A DNA stretch of 64,000 nucleotides, taken from Sphingobium cupriresistens. Its GTDB lineage: Bacteria > Pseudomonadota > Alphaproteobacteria > Sphingomonadales > Sphingomonadaceae. Shown one piece after another: positions 35,845-45,762 of the stretch (the stretch's first letter is position 1; every line of letters begins with the position of its first letter). The stretch is taken from assembly GCF_004152865.1 (NCBI RefSeq), contig NZ_SEOO01000001.1, positions 186,001 to 250,000 on the forward strand, in the 5' to 3' direction. Below the pieces are notes generated by a model. It searched no databases. It worked only from the letters and a program-made list of their open reading frames with translations, and had not been told where the DNA came from. A program made the translations under genes and the position numbers.

Positions 35845-37166
35845 ATCGACAAAAACTGATTCGGGCTTTGGTGACGGGCGCGCTGCTGATGGGCAGCGCG
35901 CCTATGGCCCATGCCGCGCTCAGCCCGGCGGAGCAGAAGATGGGCGCGACGGTCGATGCCGGCTATGAACCGTCCGTCGCGTTGCTGGAAAAGCTGGTCA
36001 ACCAGAATAGCGGGTCGATGAATTTCCCCGGCGTGAAGGCGGTGGCCGACATGCTGCGCTCCGAATATGAGGCGCTGGGCTTTACCGTCACCTGGAAGCC
36101 GATGGATGCGGCCAAGCGGGCGGGGCATCTGATCGCGGTGCACAAGGGGAAGGCGGGCGGCGCCAAGATGCTGCTGATCGGCCATCTCGATACGGTGTTC
36201 GAGCCGGATTCGCCGTTCCAGACCTTCAAGCGCGATGGCGATTGGGCCACTGGTCCCGGCGTCGCCGACGACAAGGGCGGGGTCGTTACGATGCTGCTGG
36301 CGCTCAAGGCGATGCAGGCGGCCGGCACGCTGAAAAACGCGAACATCGAAGTGGTGCTGACCGGGGATGAGGAGGATTCGGGCGATCCGGTTTCGATCGC
36401 CCGCGCCGATCTGGTGGCCGCTGGCAAGCGCGCCGATGTGGCATTGGATTTCGAAGGCTTGTCGCAGGAAAATGGCAAGGATATGGGGTCGATCGCGCGG
36501 CGATCCTCCAACAGTTGGACGCTGACCGCGACGGGCAAGTCTGGCCATAGTTCGGGCATTTTTTCGGCCAGCGCGGGCGACGGAGCGGTTTATGAACTGG
36601 CGCGGATCATAGTCGCGTTTCGCAGGGAACTGCCCGAACCCAATCTGACCTTCAACGTCGGCCTGATCGGCGGCGGGCAGAGCGCGGATGTCGACAAGGA
36701 CGGCGTGCGCATCGCCGTGACCGGCAAGACCAACATCATCCCGCCGGTCGCGGTGGCTAAGGGCGATTTCCGCACGCTGAGCGAAGAGCAGACGAAGCGG
36801 GTTCAGGCGAAGATGCAGGCGATCGTCGAGGCAGGGCATTTGACGGGCACATCGGCCAGCATCGCGTTCGACCTGGGCTATCCATCGATGGCGCCAACGC
36901 AGGGGAACAAGGCGCTGCTGGGCAAGCTGAACGGCGTCAATGCGGATCTGGGCCTGCCGGAAATGGCGGCGCTCGATCCGTTGAAGCGCGGGGCGGGCGA
37001 CATCAGCTTCGTTGCGGCCGACACGGACGGACTGGTGGGCCTTGGCCTGGCGTCCAGCGGCGATCACAGCCCGGCGGAGAAGGCCGACCTTTCGACCATG
37101 AAGCGCCAGGCCAAGCGCGCCGCGATATTGATGAGCCGGCTGGCGGTGGAGAAGGGGCGGAAATAG
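35841..37166 (+). CDS. M20-family metallopeptidase, exported
   Basis: A 441-residue zinc peptidase of the glutamate carboxypeptidase/PepT-like M20 group. A signal peptide ends near residue 25 (MAHAAL). Metal ligands are in LLIGHLDTVF, VADDKGGV, TGDEEDSGD (catalytic Glu and ligand), ALDFEGL and SGDHSPAE. A dimerisation domain covers about 205-320. It starts with GTG overlapping the peroxidase stop, so the two are coupled; the functional link is unclear. Confidence 0.9.
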   Translation: MNRQKLIRALVTGALLMGSAPMAHAALSPAEQKMGATVDAGYEPSVALLEKLVNQNSGSMNFPGVKAVADMLRSEYEALGFTVTWKPMDAAKRAGHLIAVHKGKAGGAKMLLIGHLDTVFEPDSPFQTFKRDGDWATGPGVADDKGGVVTMLLALKAMQAAGTLKNANIEVVLTGDEEDSGDPVSIARADLVAAGKRADVALDFEGLSQENGKDMGSIARRSSNSWTLTATGKSGHSSGIFSASAGDGAVYELARIIVAFRRELPEPNLTFNVGLIGGGQSADVDKDGVRIAVTGKTNIIPPVAVAKGDFRTLSEEQTKRVQAKMQAIVEAGHLTGTSASIAFDLGYPSMAPTQGNKALLGKLNGVNADLGLPEMAALDPLKRGAGDISFVAADTDGLVGLGLASSGDHSPAEKADLSTMKRQAKRAAILMSRLAVEKGRK

Positions 37167-37197
37167 GGGAGGCTGCGTAGGATGGGATGGCAGAGGA

Positions 37198-37225
37198 GCG
37201 TATTCCCGCCTGCGCGGGAACACGC
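37198..37225. repeat. Short palindromic repeat, type B copy 3
   Basis: GCGTATTCCCGCC and GCGGGAACACGC arms with a short loop, between the M20 and TRIC genes. Confidence 0.6.
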
Positions 37226-37268
37226 ATTCTGGGCTTCAATCATGCCAGGAAAGGGGGTAGATCGCGCC

Positions 37269-37922
37269 ATGCTCCCACCCACGCCCCTGCTCGCCACATC
37301 GATCGGCCCGGTGCTTGAAACATTGAGTATCGTTGGCACTTTCGTATTTGCCGCGTCCGGCGCGCTGGCGGCGGCGCGGTTGCGGCAGACGCTGGTCACC
37401 TTCGCCTTCTTCGCGCTAGTGACCGGGGTCGGTGGCGGCACGGTGCGCGACCTGCTGATCGACGCGCCGGTCTTCTGGGTGGTTGATCCGGTGCCGGCCA
37501 TCGCCTGCATGGGCGCGGCGTTGCTGGTGTGGTTCACCCCGCGCAAATTCTGGAGCGAACGGGCGCTCGACTGGCTGGACGCGATCGGGCTGGCCGCCTT
37601 CGCCGTGTTCGGCGCGGCCAAGGCGATGAGTTTCGGCGTGCCGCCTTTCGTCGCGGGGATGATGGGCGTCGTCACCGGCTGCGTCGGCGGCATCATGCGC
37701 GACCTGCTGGCGGGCGAGCCGTCGATCCTGTTGCGGCCCGAACTTTACGTCACGGCGGCGGCCTTCGCATCGGGCCTGTTCGTCGCGTTGCGCTGGATCG
37801 GGCTGGACGTGCCGGTCGCCGGCGTCATCGCCGCGCTGCTGGGCTTCCTGCTGCGGGCGATGGCGATCCGGCGCGGGTTGGGCCTGCCGGTCTACCGGGA
37901 TGAAGAGCGTCAGATTTTGTGA
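37269..37922 (+). CDS. TRIC-type / UPF0126 membrane channel protein
   Basis: A 217-residue protein of seven short helices in two repeats. Each repeat has the family glycine motif: TGVGGGTVRDLLID (about 58-71) and TGCVGGIMRDLLAGEP (about 137-152). Bacterial UPF0126 proteins are homologues of animal TRIC cation channels. The ATG at 37269 follows AGGAAAGGGGG; earlier ATGs lie in the repeat-bearing leader. A single gene. Confidence 0.92.
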   Translation: MLPPTPLLATSIGPVLETLSIVGTFVFAASGALAAARLRQTLVTFAFFALVTGVGGGTVRDLLIDAPVFWVVDPVPAIACMGAALLVWFTPRKFWSERALDWLDAIGLAAFAVFGAAKAMSFGVPPFVAGMMGVVTGCVGGIMRDLLAGEPSILLRPELYVTAAAFASGLFVALRWIGLDVPVAGVIAALLGFLLRAMAIRRGLGLPVYRDEERQIL

Positions 37923-37967
37923 CGACGTTATGCCACCGGAGGTCGGACCGATGTCGACCGCCCATAA

Positions 37968-38489
37968 TCAAGGTTGCGGCAGCCGCCCCTTCATAGCGTC
38001 GATGCGATCATTCTGCTGGTCCACCAGCGCCAGCGCGGCGCTACGGGCCGCGTCGATATCTTCCAGCCCGCCCGCCGCCTTGCCATCGGCCACGGCGTTG
38101 CTGCGCTGGACATAGAGGGTGTCGAGGCTGGCGAGCGCCGACACGCTGTCGTTGCGCGCGGATTCGAGAGCGCTGATCGCGACCTGCGCCGCAACCCAGA
38201 CATCGCTCGACACGCCTGCGCCCTTCGCCGCGCCCACCGCCCGGTCGGCGCGCGCATAGGCGGCGTCGAAGGCGGCGGCGCCCTTGTCCGCCTGGGCGAC
38301 ATGGCGCGTGATTTCCGCCGACAGCGCCGCATCGGCCGGCACCGACGGGGCGGGCGGCGCGACCTGCGCCATCGGCGCACTTTCGATTGGCCGCTTGGCG
38401 AGCGAGGGGTAGCTTTGCGGCGCCCCCGCACAACCAGACAGGAACAGGGCCAGGGCGGTGAAGAGGCGGCGCGGTGTCATGACCTGCAT
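37968..38489 (-). CDS. Hypothetical lipoprotein
   Basis: A 173-residue protein (170 if the second ATG is used) with a signal peptide ending in the lipobox LSGC (Cys20), so probably outer-membrane or periplasmic and lipid-anchored. A Pro-rich linker (residues about 35-55) is followed by an Ala-rich helical domain with no recognised family. It is downstream of the Entner-Doudoroff genes on the same strand, 43 bases after eda, but no functional link is visible. Confidence 0.7.
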   Translation of the reverse strand: MQVMTPRRLFTALALFLSGCAGAPQSYPSLAKRPIESAPMAQVAPPAPSVPADAALSAEITRHVAQADKGAAAFDAAYARADRAVGAAKGAGVSSDVWVAAQVAISALESARNDSVSALASLDTLYVQRSNAVADGKAAGGLEDIDAARSAALALVDQQNDRIDAMKGRLPQP

Positions 38490-38532
38490 CTAGGGCGGCG
38501 CGCGATCCGGCGCAATGGCGCGCGCGCCGTCT

Positions 38533-39159
38533 TTACCGCGGCAGCGCAGCGGCTTCGCGAGCCAGCGCTTCGATCTTCGCCGCGTCCACCGGCCCCTTGG
38601 GCACGACCCAGCTGCCGCCGACGCATTTGATGAAGGGCTGGGCCAGCCATTCGGGTGCGTTTTGCGGTGTGATGCCGCCGGTCGGGCAAAAGCGCGCGGT
38701 GTGGAGGGGCGCTGCCAAAGCCTTCAAGGCCGGCAGCCCGCCGGACGTTTCGGCCGGGAAGAATTTGAAATGGGTCAGCCCCATGTCCATGCCGCGCATG
38801 ATGTCGCCAGCTGTGGCGGTGCCGGGCAGAAAGGGGATTTTCGCAGCGATCGCGGCCTTGCCCAGCGGCTTGGTGAGGCCGGGGCTGACGATGAAGCGGG
38901 CGCCCGCCTCCATCGCCGCATCCAGCTGCGCCGGGTTCAGCACCGTGCCCGCGCCGACGACCGCGCCCTCGACCTTCGCCATTTCGCGGATCACGTCCAG
39001 CGCGGCGGGGGTGCGCAGCGTCACTTCCAGCGCGGGCAGGCCGCCCGCGACCAGCGCGCGCGCGATCGTCAGCGCGTCTTCGACCCTGTCCACCACCAGC
39101 ACCGGGATCACCGGGGCCAGTTCCATCACCTGTTCGACGGTCAACTTGCTCATCATCAC
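38533..39159 (-). CDS. eda: KDPG/KHG aldolase
   Basis: Cleaves 2-keto-3-deoxy-6-phosphogluconate to pyruvate and glyceraldehyde 3-phosphate. The 208-residue TIM-barrel protein has Glu45 in LEVTLRT and the Schiff-base Lys132 in GLTHFKFFPAE, nearly the same numbers as in E. coli (45 and 133). VGAGTVLN and FCPTGGI bind phosphate. It overlaps glk by four bases as the last enzyme of the Entner-Doudoroff run. Confidence 0.96.
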   Translation of the reverse strand: MMMSKLTVEQVMELAPVIPVLVVDRVEDALTIARALVAGGLPALEVTLRTPAALDVIREMAKVEGAVVGAGTVLNPAQLDAAMEAGARFIVSPGLTKPLGKAAIAAKIPFLPGTATAGDIMRGMDMGLTHFKFFPAETSGGLPALKALAAPLHTARFCPTGGITPQNAPEWLAQPFIKCVGGSWVVPKGPVDAAKIEALAREAAALPR

Positions 39160-40130
39160 TTCTCCCGGAATGCGGCGGCGGCCCCGAACAGGCCGATTTC
39201 ATCATGGATGGCCATGCGGATCGGTACGGTCGCCATCAGGCTTTCGAACCGGCCCTTGGCCTTGAAACGAGTGTGGAAGCCGCTGTACGGAAGGAAATCG
39301 CGCATCCGCTGGGTCAGGCCTCCGGCCAGCACGACGCCGTGGGGTCCATGGGCCAGCGCCAGGTCGCCCGCGACCGATCCGTAGCAGAGACAAAAGCGCT
39401 CCAGCGCCGCTCGCGCGAAGGGATCGCCATCCTCCAGCGCGGCCTGCCACAATTCAGGGTCTTCCATCAGCACGACCCGGTCATGGCCGATCGTGGCCAA
39501 GGCCTTGTAGATATAGTTGAGGCCAGGCCCCGACACGATCCGCTCGGTCGATACGCGCAGGAACTTGTCGCGCAGATAGGAGAGGATTTTCTCCTCGATA
39601 GGATCGAGCGGGGCGAAGTCGAGATGGCCGCCCTCCGTCGCGATGACATGGGGATGGCCCTGGTCGTAGGCGATCAACGCGACGCCCAGGCCGGTGCCGG
39701 GGCCAAGGATGGTGACTCCGCCATCGGTGGGGAAGGGACGATCCTCGCCGAACAGCAACGGCAGATTCTCGGCCGGCAGGCGCGACACGGCATGAGCCAC
39801 AGCCTCGAAATCATTTACGAGGCGGACGGTATCGACGCCGATGTCGTCGGCCAGCGTATCGGCGCGGATCACCCAATTGCTGTTGGTCAGCTTGATGACG
39901 TCCCGCCCGATGGCGGTGGCGAATGCGATCGAGGCGGCGCGGGGCAGGTCGCCATCGCCTGCCTTCTGCTCGTCTTCGGCGAACGCCGCCCAGCAGCTTT
40001 GCAGGCTGGGATAGTCGGCGACCTTATATTTGCGCACGGTGCCAAGCGTCGGCACGCCTTTGGCGTCCAGCGACGCGCGAGCGAAACGGGCGTTGGTTCC
40101 GCCGATGTCGGCGGCGATGATGTCGGTCAT
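39156..40130 (-). CDS. glk: Glucokinase
   Basis: Phosphorylates glucose with ATP. The 324-residue protein shows the phosphate-1 motif AADIGGTNARFA (about 5-16), LVNDFEAVAHAV, the sugar-binding LGPGTGLGVALI, the EGGHLDFAP segment, and the adenosine motif GVVLAGGLTQRM. It is the GlcK/Glk type without ROK zinc cysteines. The ATG at 40130 begins the first strand. It is co-translated with eda. Confidence 0.95.
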   Translation of the reverse strand: MTDIIAADIGGTNARFARASLDAKGVPTLGTVRKYKVADYPSLQSCWAAFAEDEQKAGDGDLPRAASIAFATAIGRDVIKLTNSNWVIRADTLADDIGVDTVRLVNDFEAVAHAVSRLPAENLPLLFGEDRPFPTDGGVTILGPGTGLGVALIAYDQGHPHVIATEGGHLDFAPLDPIEEKILSYLRDKFLRVSTERIVSGPGLNYIYKALATIGHDRVVLMEDPELWQAALEDGDPFARAALERFCLCYGSVAGDLALAHGPHGVVLAGGLTQRMRDFLPYSGFHTRFKAKGRFESLMATVPIRMAIHDEIGLFGAAAAFREK

Positions 40131-40142
40131 GTCACTCTCCAT

Positions 40143-40234
40143 CCGTTCGCCCTGAGCTTGTCGAAGGGCAACTCTTCTTTGGAGAAGAGAAGGGCTTCGA
40201 CAGGCCCTCCCGAATAAGTCGAGGGGCCGAACGG
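40143..40234. repeat. Dispersed palindromic repeat, type A copy 3
   Basis: CCGTTCGCCCTGAGCTTGTC at one end and GGGGCCGAACGG at the other, with an inner CTTCTTTGGAGAAG hairpin. It separates edd from glk inside the Entner-Doudoroff operon. Confidence 0.75.
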
Positions 40235-40241
40235 GTCTAAA

Positions 40242-42068
40242 TCAAATCTCGCTTTCCATCGCCGCCAGGATCGGCGACGCGCCCTGCTCGGCGAGGTCGC
40301 TGTGATGGCGGAACAGGGCGAACAGTTCGCGGCCGGTGTCGTAGGGCGGGGGCGGGGCGGGAGGAATGTCCCGCGCTTCCCATGTCGCCGCATCGACCAG
40401 CGCATCGACCGCGCCGGTCTGCGCGCAGACCCGCACCAGATCGCCGTCGCGCAGCTTGCCGATCGGACCGCCGCCCAGGGCTTCGGGTGACAGGTGGATG
40501 GCGGCAGGCACCTTGCCGGAGGCACCGGACATGCGCCCGTCAGTCAGCAATGCGACCTTGAACTCACGATCCTGCAATACGCCCAGCGCCGGGGTCAGCT
40601 TGTGCAGTTCGGGCATCCCGTTGGCCTTTGGCCCCTGGAAGCGGACGACGACCACGACGTCGCGCTCCAGTTCGCCCGCCTTGAAGGCGCGCAGCACATC
40701 GTCCTGATCCTGGAATATGGCGGCGGGCGCCTCGATCGTCCAGCGTACCTGATCGACCGCGCTGACCTTCATGACGCAACGGCCGAGGTTGCCCTGGAGC
40801 AGCTTCATGCCGCCATCCGCGCTGAACGGATTGGCGACCGGGCGCAGCATCGCCTCATCGCGCGATGCCGGCACGTCGCGCCATTGCAGCGCTTCGTCCT
40901 CCAGCACCGGCTCCTTGCCATAGTCGGTCAGGTCGGCGCGCGCGACCGTCATGACGTCACGGTGCAGCAGGCCATTATCCAGCAATTCCCGTATGATATA
41001 GGCCATGCCGCCCGCGGCGTGGAAATGGTTTACGTCGCCCGACCCGTTAGGATAGACCCGCGCCAGCAGCGGCACCACGTCGGAAATCTCGGCGAAATCG
41101 GTCCAGTCGACATGGATGCCCGCCGCCCGCGCGATGGCGGGCACATGGATCGCATGGTTGGTGGAGCCGCCCGTCGCCATCAGGCCGATGATCGCGTTGA
41201 CGATCGCCTTTTCATCGACGCAGTGGCCCAGCGGGCGATAATCGTCGCCATCCCAGCCGATCGATGCAATGCGATGCGTCGCCGCGCGGGTCAGTTCGCT
41301 GCGAAGCTTCGTGCCCGGATTGACGAAGGCGGAGCCGGGCATGTGCAGGCCCATCATCTCCATCATCATCTGGTTGCTGTTGGCCGTGCCGTAAAAGGTG
41401 CAGGTGCCCGCGCCATGATAGGAGGCGCTTTCGGATTCGAGCAGTTCGTCCCTGCCGACCTTGCCTTCGGCATAAAGCTGGCGGATGCGCACCTTTTCCT
41501 TATTGGCCAGGCCCGACGGCATCGGCCCGGCCGGGATCAGGATCGTGGGCAGATGCCCGAAACGCAGCGCGCCGATCAGCAGTCCCGGCACGATCTTGTC
41601 GCAAATGCCCAGCAGCAGCGTGCCTTCGAACATCGCATGGCTCAGCGACACGGCGGTCGACAGCGCGATCGTGTCGCGGCTGAACAGCGACAGGTCCATG
41701 CCCGCCTGTCCCTGCGTCACGCCGTCGCACATGGCGGGTACGCCGCCCGCAACCTGCGCCGTGGCGCCGACTTCGCGCGCCGCGATCTTGATCTGCTCAG
41801 GATAGCGGCCATAGGGCTGATGCGCCGACAGCATGTCGTTATACGACGTCACGATGCCGATATTCATCGCCCGGCCGGTGCGGATCACCGCCTTGTCCTC
41901 GCCGCTCGCGGCAAAGCCATGGGCCAGGTTGCCGCAGGACAGTTGATCGCGATTGGTGCCCGCGTCGCGTCCGCGCTCGATCAGGTCGAGATATTTCAGG
42001 CGCGACGCGGCGCTGCGCTGGACGATGCGCTCCGTCACCTTGGCGATTACGGGATGTAGGTCAGTCAT
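40242..42068 (-). CDS. edd: 6-phosphogluconate dehydratase
   Basis: Converts 6-phosphogluconate to KDPG. The 608-residue length and the iron-sulfur cysteines fit the Edd/IlvD family: Cys in [14 protein letters not shown], Cys in LLGICDKI, plus SCGNLAHG early on. [19 protein letters not shown] is the Edd-specific segment. The ATG at 42068 overlaps zwf by eight bases (ATGACTGA), so translation is coupled; an earlier ATG in frame would overlap far more. A type A repeat follows. Confidence 0.96.
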   Translation of the reverse strand: MTDLHPVIAKVTERIVQRSAASRLKYLDLIERGRDAGTNRDQLSCGNLAHGFAASGEDKAVIRTGRAMNIGIVTSYNDMLSAHQPYGRYPEQIKIAAREVGATAQVAGGVPAMCDGVTQGQAGMDLSLFSRDTIALSTAVSLSHAMFEGTLLLGICDKIVPGLLIGALRFGHLPTILIPAGPMPSGLANKEKVRIRQLYAEGKVGRDELLESESASYHGAGTCTFYGTANSNQMMMEMMGLHMPGSAFVNPGTKLRSELTRAATHRIASIGWDGDDYRPLGHCVDEKAIVNAIIGLMATGGSTNHAIHVPAIARAAGIHVDWTDFAEISDVVPLLARVYPNGSGDVNHFHAAGGMAYIIRELLDNGLLHRDVMTVARADLTDYGKEPVLEDEALQWRDVPASRDEAMLRPVANPFSADGGMKLLQGNLGRCVMKVSAVDQVRWTIEAPAAIFQDQDDVLRAFKAGELERDVVVVVRFQGPKANGMPELHKLTPALGVLQDREFKVALLTDGRMSGASGKVPAAIHLSPEALGGGPIGKLRDGDLVRVCAQTGAVDALVDAATWEARDIPPAPPPPYDTGRELFALFRHHSDLAEQGASPILAAMESEI

Positions 42069-43536
42069 GCCAGCTGGCTCCGTCACGTTCGATAAGGGCA
42101 ATGGCCGAAGACGGACCCCAGTTCCCCGAAGAATAGGCGGCGGGCTTCACATTGGCCTCTCTCCACCCATCGATGATGCTATCGATCCAGGCCCATTGCG
42201 CCTCCACCTCGTCACGGCGCACGAACAGGGTCTGATCGCCCGCCAGCAGGTCCAGGATCAGCCGTTCATAGGCGATGCGGCGGCGCTGCCCGGCGAAGGC
42301 GGCGGTCAGCGACACGTCCAGCGTCACCTCCTCCAACTGCACCTGCCGCTCCAGCCCCGGCCGCTTGGTCATGATCTGCAGGCGGATATATTCTTCCGGC
42401 TGCAACCGGATGACCAATGTGTTCGGCTCCAACCCCGTGCCGCCGGCGCCATGCTGTCCGTCGCGGCCGAAGATGCTGTGCCGCACCGGCTTGAACTGGA
42501 TGACAATTTCGGACTGGCGCGCGGGCATCCGCTTGCCGGTGCGCAGGTAGAAGGGCACGCCCTGCCAGCGCCAGTTGTCGATATAGGCTTTCAGCGCCAC
42601 GAAGGTTTCGGTGTCGGACGGCTGGCCCAGTTCGTCGGCATAGCCGGTGACGATCTGGCCACCGACGGCGCCCGGCGTATATTGGCCGCGCACGCTCAAA
42701 TGCTTCACCGTATCGGCGCTCATCGGGCGGAGCGACCGCAGCGCCTTCACCTTCTCGTCGCGCACCGCGGTCGGGTCCATCCGCGCGGGCGGCTCCATCG
42801 CGATGATCGACAATATCTGGAGCATGTGATTCTGCACCATGTCGCGCAGCGCGCCGACCCCGTCATAGTAAGAGACGCGGCCTTCCAGCCCCACCGTCTC
42901 GCCGACCGTGATCTGCACATGGTCGATCGCCGTGGTGTTCCACAAGGGTTCGAACATGACATTGCCAAAGCGCAGCGCGAGCAGGTTCTGGACCGTTTCC
43001 TTGCCCAGATAATGGTCGACGCGGAAAATCTGTTCTTCGACGAACAGCGCGCCGATCCCGTCATTGACGATTTTGGAGGAGGCCAGATCCTTGCCGATCG
43101 GCTTTTCCATCGCGATCCGGGTGTGCGGCGTGATCAGGCCGGCCTCGCTAAGCCCCTGCGCGGTCGGGGCGAACAGCGATGGCGGTGTGGACAGGTACAC
43201 GGACAGGCCGCGCTCCAGCCGGCCATCGATCCGTTCGGCCAGTTTTGCGAATTGATCGGCATTGCCGGCATCGACCGGCTGATAACCGATCAGGGCCACG
43301 AAGCGCGCTGCGACATCCCCGTCATAGCGGTCGGCGGGCAGGAATTGGCGCAGCGCGGCATCGACTTCCTTGCGGAAGGCCTCGTCGTCCATATCCGACC
43401 GGCCCGACGCCACGATCAGGAAGTCGTCGGGCAGCAACCCGTCCGACAGAAGATTATAGAGCGACGGAAATATCATCCGGCGGGCCAGGTCACCCGTGGC
43501 GCCAAATAGCAGGAACGTAGCAGACGGCTCGGTCAA
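42061..43536 (-). CDS. zwf: Glucose-6-phosphate 1-dehydrogenase
   Basis: NAD(P)+-dependent oxidation of glucose 6-phosphate, the entry to the Entner-Doudoroff pathway. The 491-residue protein has the cofactor motif [11 protein letters not shown] (about 11-20), the active-site RVDHYLGKE with catalytic His, and the [11 protein letters not shown] segment. First gene of zwf-edd-glk-eda. No 6-phosphogluconolactonase gene follows directly, unlike many operons of this type. Confidence 0.96.
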   Translation of the reverse strand: MTEPSATFLLFGATGDLARRMIFPSLYNLLSDGLLPDDFLIVASGRSDMDDEAFRKEVDAALRQFLPADRYDGDVAARFVALIGYQPVDAGNADQFAKLAERIDGRLERGLSVYLSTPPSLFAPTAQGLSEAGLITPHTRIAMEKPIGKDLASSKIVNDGIGALFVEEQIFRVDHYLGKETVQNLLALRFGNVMFEPLWNTTAIDHVQITVGETVGLEGRVSYYDGVGALRDMVQNHMLQILSIIAMEPPARMDPTAVRDEKVKALRSLRPMSADTVKHLSVRGQYTPGAVGGQIVTGYADELGQPSDTETFVALKAYIDNWRWQGVPFYLRTGKRMPARQSEIVIQFKPVRHSIFGRDGQHGAGGTGLEPNTLVIRLQPEEYIRLQIMTKRPGLERQVQLEEVTLDVSLTAAFAGQRRRIAYERLILDLLAGDQTLFVRRDEVEAQWAWIDSIIDGWREANVKPAAYSSGNWGPSSAIALIERDGASWHD

Positions 43537-43818
43537 AGGATGGTCCTTCTCCGTTTGAAGATTGTCTATGTCTGCACGAAGGCGCCCTTATAACGGCCGC
43601 GGATCGTTACGCAAGAAGGCTATCGTGCAAGTCGCCCTGCCGCAACAAGATGGCGCGACAAGGCGGAAAGCGGCGGGAACTTCCAGTGCCGTCATGCGAT
43701 TGGAACGTGGACATGCCGAACGGGTCGATCACCCGGAAGCATGATCGCTGTATGAAGGGCAGGCTCCACGGTCTGCCTGAAATCCTATCATAATCGACAA
43801 AAATCAGGAGAATGTCTG
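43537..43818. other. Intergenic region between zwf and the alpha/beta hydrolase
   Basis: The 282 bases carry the divergent promoters of the Entner-Doudoroff operon and the hydrolase-flavodoxin genes. I see no convincing gene, terminator or operator palindrome. AATCAGGAG precedes the hydrolase ATG. Confidence 0.5.
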
Positions 43819-44640
43819 ATGGCCCAGGTCGCAACCCGCGATGGCGCGTCGCTGCACGTCAAGGATATGGGCAACGGCCCGCCGGTCGTGCTGATTCACG
43901 GCTGGCCGCTAACTGGCGATATGTGGGAATATCAGACGTTGGCGCTCCTGGAGGCTGGCTATCGAGTCATCACCTATGACCGGCGCGGCTTTGGTCATAG
44001 CAGCCATCCCGCCACCGGCTATGACTATGACATATTCGCCGACGATCTGGCGGACATACTCGACCATCTCGACCTGCGACAGGCCTCACTGGTCGGCTTC
44101 TCGATGGGCGGGGGCGAAATCGCCCGCTACCTTTCGCGCCATGGCGCCGGGCGGATCGCGCGCGTCGCACTGGTCGCATCGGTCGTGCCGTACCTTCTAC
44201 AGGATGACAGCAACCCCAACGGCGTGGATATCGGCGTGTTGCAGGACATGAAGGACCAGGTTCGCACGGACCGCTTCGCTTTCCTCCAGAGCTTCGCCAA
44301 GACCTTTTATGGCGTCGGCTGGGTTAGCCGCCCGGTCAGCCAGGGCCTGCTCGACTGGAGCTTCCAGTTGGGCGTGATGGCCAGTCCCAAGGCGACGATC
44401 GATTGTATCGACGCCTTTGGACAGACCGATTTTCGCGGCGACCTTGCCGCCTTCACCGTGCCCACGCTCATCATCCATGGCGCCTCCGACAAGACCGTGC
44501 CGATCGATACCAGCGGCCGCGCAGCTGCGGCGGGCATCCCGCACGCCCGCTTCATCGAATATGATGGCGAACCGCATGGCCTGTTCGCCACCGCGCCCGA
44601 CCGGCTCAACGCCGATCTCCTCGATTTTCTGGGAATCTGA
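43819..44640 (+). CDS. Alpha/beta hydrolase (non-heme haloperoxidase-like)
   Basis: A 273-residue cytosolic hydrolase. The oxyanion HGWPLTG (about 28-34) is followed by ITYDRRGFGHSS, the nucleophile Ser in GFSMGGGE, the acid Asp in HGASDKTVP, and the His in GEPHGLF. RRGFGHSS and the FSMGGGE elbow are typical of the cofactor-free chloroperoxidase/esterase group. Natural substrate unknown. It is followed after three bases by the flavodoxin-like gene, so the two form an operon. Confidence 0.9.
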   Translation: MAQVATRDGASLHVKDMGNGPPVVLIHGWPLTGDMWEYQTLALLEAGYRVITYDRRGFGHSSHPATGYDYDIFADDLADILDHLDLRQASLVGFSMGGGEIARYLSRHGAGRIARVALVASVVPYLLQDDSNPNGVDIGVLQDMKDQVRTDRFAFLQSFAKTFYGVGWVSRPVSQGLLDWSFQLGVMASPKATIDCIDAFGQTDFRGDLAAFTVPTLIIHGASDKTVPIDTSGRAAAAGIPHARFIEYDGEPHGLFATAPDRLNADLLDFLGI

Positions 44641-44643
44641 GCC

Positions 44644-45261
44644 ATGGCGATCACGGTGCAACCGCTCAACTGCACGTTGAAGCGCGATACGGGCGAGCCG
44701 AGTTCGACCGAAGCGATGATCGCCGTGCTGACGAAGGAATTCGAAGCGCTGGGCGTAGAGGTAGCGGACACGATTCGTGTCGCCTCCCGCAATGTGCTGG
44801 CCGGGGTGACATCGGACGAGGGGGAGGGCGATGATTGGCCCGCCATCCGCGCTCAGATTCTCGCCGCCGACATCCTCATCCTGGGTACGCCGATCTGGAT
44901 GGGGCAGGCGGGCAGCGTCGCCAAGCGCGCGCTGGAGCGGATGGACGCCTTCCTCTCCGAAACGGACGATCAGGGGCGGATGCCCAGCTATGGCAAGGTT
45001 GCGGTCGCGGCGATCGTGGGCAATGAGGATGGCGCCCATGCCGCTTCGGCGCAGATATTCCAGGCGCTTAACGATGTCGGCTGGACGATTCCCGCCGTCG
45101 CCGCCTGCTATTGGGTGGGAGAGGCGATGGGATCGGTCGATTTCAAAGAGTTGAAGGACACGCCCAAGATGGTCGCCAAGACCGCAAAGATGGTGGCGGG
45201 CAATGCGGCGCATCTGGCGGCTTTGCTCAAGGCGAATCCCTTTCCCGGCGAAAAGCGCTAA
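44644..45261 (+). CDS. Flavodoxin-like / NADPH-dependent FMN reductase-type protein
   Basis: A 205-residue protein with a flavodoxin fold. NCTLKRDTGEPSSTEAM (about 9-25) is the FMN phosphate loop, LILGTPIWMGQAGS (about 78-91) the second FMN loop, and AAIVGNEDGAHAAS the third. It binds FMN and could be an electron carrier or a quinone/azo/nitro reductase. It is co-transcribed with the preceding hydrolase; together they may deal with xenobiotic or oxidised compounds. Confidence 0.85.
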   Translation: MAITVQPLNCTLKRDTGEPSSTEAMIAVLTKEFEALGVEVADTIRVASRNVLAGVTSDEGEGDDWPAIRAQILAADILILGTPIWMGQAGSVAKRALERMDAFLSETDDQGRMPSYGKVAVAAIVGNEDGAHAASAQIFQALNDVGWTIPAVAACYWVGEAMGSVDFKELKDTPKMVAKTAKMVAGNAAHLAALLKANPFPGEKR

Positions 45262-45312
45262 GCCGGGCGGTATAGGGGAACCGGGGCTTCCAGTATCCGT
45301 TTTCCCATCGAA

Positions 45313-45762
45313 ATGAAAATCCTGGCCCTTTGCTGCTTAAGCCTGCTGGTCGCGTGCGACGCCTTGCCGCGCGATCCGGCGGGCAGCAGCGATGCCATCG
45401 GCCATAACGGCGTGATGCGCGTCGGGCTGGTGAGGGGCGACGGCGATTTCGGACGAGCAGCCGCCGCGCGCCTGCTCGATCGTCTGTCGCGCCAGACCGG
45501 GGCGCACCCCGCGATCCGGCCCGGCGCCACCGAGCCTCTGTTTCAGGCGCTGGAGCGCGGCGACCTCGACCTCGTCCTTACGCCGCTGGATCGCAAGAGC
45601 CCTTGGATGACGCGCGTGTCGCTCAGCCCGCCGATCGCGACGCAGAGCTATAAAGACAATCGTCTTGATTATTACGCCGTCATGCGCAACGGCGAAAATC
45701 GCTGGATCATGACAGTCGAAAGCGCCGCCCGCGCCGCCGCCGATCCGGGTGCGGGGCGATGA
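45313..45762 (+). CDS. Hypothetical lipoprotein with solute-binding-like segment
   Basis: A 149-residue exported protein with lipobox LLVAC (Cys15). Residues 35-110 (VMRVGLVRGDGDF through LFQALERGDLDLVLTPLD) resemble half of a type 2 periplasmic solute-binding fold, but the protein is far too short for a complete one. It overlaps the CDF transporter by four bases, so it may be an accessory lipoprotein for that transporter. No family assigned. Confidence 0.65.
   Translation: MKILALCCLSLLVACDALPRDPAGSSDAIGHNGVMRVGLVRGDGDFGRAAAARLLDRLSRQTGAHPAIRPGATEPLFQALERGDLDLVLTPLDRKSPWMTRVSLSPPIATQSYKDNRLDYYAVMRNGENRWIMTVESAARAAADPGAGR

Noticed and set aside
35688-37223. A 511-codon minus-strand frame opposite the peroxidase end and the M20 peptidase
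   Set aside because: Shadow of two clear plus-strand genes; no conserved segment.
43690-43740. Similarity between GAACGGGTCGATCACC before the hydrolase gene and GAACGGGCCGATCACC near 59974, and a GGAAC that might be an EcfG -35 box
   Set aside because: The shared stretch is only 16 bases with no extension, and no GTT lies at EcfG spacing after the GGAAC, so chance is the simpler explanation.
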